This document shows positions 5,440 to 6,511 of a stretch of 6,511 nucleotides of DNA, one piece after another. The notes beneath the pieces are model-generated. The model made no database searches and was not told where the DNA came from. It saw nothing but the letters and a program-made list of their open reading frames with translations. Within the stretch, counting starts at the first letter, position 1; the number at the start of each line of letters is the position of its first letter. The translations under genes and the position numbers were made by a program. Source of the DNA: Actinomycetes bacterium. GTDB taxonomy: Bacteria; Actinomycetota; Actinomycetes; Nanopelagicales; Nanopelagicaceae. Location of the stretch: assembly GCA_014190175.1 (NCBI GenBank), contig BJFZ01000065.1:1-6511 (forward strand), read 5' to 3'.

Positions 5440-6511
5440 ATGACACCACCGATGACAAATGTTGACCTACTTGTTCGGCATGGTTACGTCATAACAATGG
5501 ATGCCGAGCGCAGAATTATTACAGATGGCGCCATTGCAATTGTGGGCCGCCGAATTGTAGAAGTGGGAGAGGACTCTGAGCTATCACAGCGATATCGGGC
5601 AGAGAGAACCATAGATGCAGTAGGAGCACCGGTACATCCTGGCCTTATCGAATGTCACATGCATGCATCTTTTCAAACATACCGTGGAGTGATTCCAGAT
5701 CACATTCCAGAGGATGAAGTTTTCGATGCGATCGAATTAGTTGTTTATAACACTGTCACCGATGAAGAGGAGTATCTCGGTGTCTTACTGGCCTCTATTG
5801 AAATGGTGCGAAATGGCACTACGTGCTTTTTGGAAGCTGGCACAATTCTTGAGCCAGATGCAGCAGCGCGTGCTGTGCAAACAGTAGGCATTCGAGCAAT
5901 CTTGGGTGATGCTTTTATTTGGGATCGACCTGCAGGACTTGCCCAAGGAAAAGAGACACCAGATCAAGGTCCTACGCGCGTTAAGGGCGCGATTGAGCGT
6001 GCACCGCGTAATCTCAAAGAGGCGCTAGCTAGTATGGGTGGTCAAGTTCGACGTAACTCCGATCCTGACGCACTTGTTACCGGACACATTGCTCTACTCG
6101 GACTCGGTACTGCAAGTGAAGAACTTTTAGTTGAAGCCAAACGGCAAGCAGATGCTGCCGGTGTAGTACTCAACATGCACCATGCGTACAGTCCAGCTGA
6201 TACTGCTGCCGATCAAGTTCGTTATGGAATGGATCCTCTTTTGCACTTGGCAAATATTGGAGTCTTAGGGCGAAATGTCACATTGGGCCATGCCAATCAC
6301 CTCACCGATGCCGAAACAGAAGTGCTTATCGAGTTAGGTGCAAGTTTGGCGTGGGCTCCGGGTGCTTCGATGATGTGGGGTCATGGCTCGACTCTTCACG
6401 GCCGGCATGCTGAACTATGGCGACGTGGTGCAAATATCTCTCTTGGTTCGGATTCAGCAAATTGGTCAAATGTTTTTGACCTTTTCCGCCAAGCAAATCT
6501 TGCTCTTTTAA
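5440..6511 (+). CDS. Metal-dependent amidohydrolase (TrzA/SAH-deaminase/chlorohydrolase-like), 3' truncated
   Basis: The frame is open for 357 codons to the right edge. Relatives are usually about 440-480 residues, so roughly the last quarter is missing. These cytosolic enzymes hydrolyse C-N or related bonds, often deaminating N-heterocycles such as guanine, cytosine, adenosine derivatives or s-triazines. A composite N-terminal beta-sandwich strand is seen (VDLLVRHGYVITMD, 8-21), then GLIECHMH with metal-ligand His73 and His75. His247/His248 lie at the expected beta-5 position, His284 in LGHANH at beta-6, and Asp338 in LGSDS at beta-8. After the beta-5 His the protein reads HHAYSPAD; the acid-base Glu of HxxE deaminases is not apparent. 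It is the last visible gene of the operon, starting 2 nt after the ATPase stop, so it probably processes the imported solute. The exact substrate is unknown. Confidence 0.88.
   Translation, partial: MTPPMTNVDLLVRHGYVITMDAERRIITDGAIAIVGRRIVEVGEDSELSQRYRAERTIDAVGAPVHPGLIECHMHASFQTYRGVIPDHIPEDEVFDAIELVVYNTVTDEEEYLGVLLASIEMVRNGTTCFLEAGTILEPDAAARAVQTVGIRAILGDAFIWDRPAGLAQGKETPDQGPTRVKGAIERAPRNLKEALASMGGQVRRNSDPDALVTGHIALLGLGTASEELLVEAKRQADAAGVVLNMHHAYSPADTAADQVRYGMDPLLHLANIGVLGRNVTLGHANHLTDAETEVLIELGASLAWAPGASMMWGHGSTLHGRHAELWRRGANISLGSDSANWSNVFDLFRQANLALL

Noticed and set aside
1..6511. CRISPR arrays, tRNA/rRNA genes, insertion sequences or phage genes
   Set aside because: No repeat-spacer pattern, tRNA-like cloverleaf, transposase motif or terminal inverted repeats were seen on reading the window.

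Overview
The window looks like bacterial chromosome of moderately low GC (mid-40s % by eye). Genes are tightly packed, several starts lack an obvious Shine-Dalgarno sequence, and the solute-binding lipoprotein carries a Tat-type signal. These traits fit a streamlined aquatic actinobacterium (Nanopelagicales/acI-like), but no phylogenetic marker is present, so the assignment is an inference of roughly even confidence.

Layout: (a) 1-386, + strand, is the 3' end of a gene resembling the C-terminal part of a galactose-mutarotase-fold protein. (b) 398-1195, - strand, is a complete classical short-chain dehydrogenase/reductase (SDR), convergent with (a). (c) 1196-1436 is a 241-bp divergent intergenic region dense in signals: a 10-bp direct repeat, a TTGACA promoter, a 12+12-bp inverted repeat, and a structured leader with a terminator-like hairpin. 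(d) 1437-6511, + strand, is one apparent operon. It encodes a PotD-like Tat lipoprotein binding protein, a PotB-like permease, a PotC-like permease, a PotA-like ATPase, and a TrzA/SAH-deaminase-type metal-dependent amidohydrolase cut by the window end.

The four transporter genes make a complete ABC importer of the spermidine/putrescine class. By eye, several polyamine-contacting residues of E. coli PotD are not kept in the binding protein. A hydrolase for N-heterocyclic or amine-type compounds is encoded directly behind it. The simplest reading is a 'capture, import, hydrolyse' module for a small nitrogenous compound whose identity the sequence does not give.

No wholly new protein system is visible. 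The unusual content is regulatory: the multi-hairpin leader before the operon with a possible terminator/antiterminator choice, and a hairpin that folds the start codon of the first permease gene into its stem between the binding-protein and permease genes.
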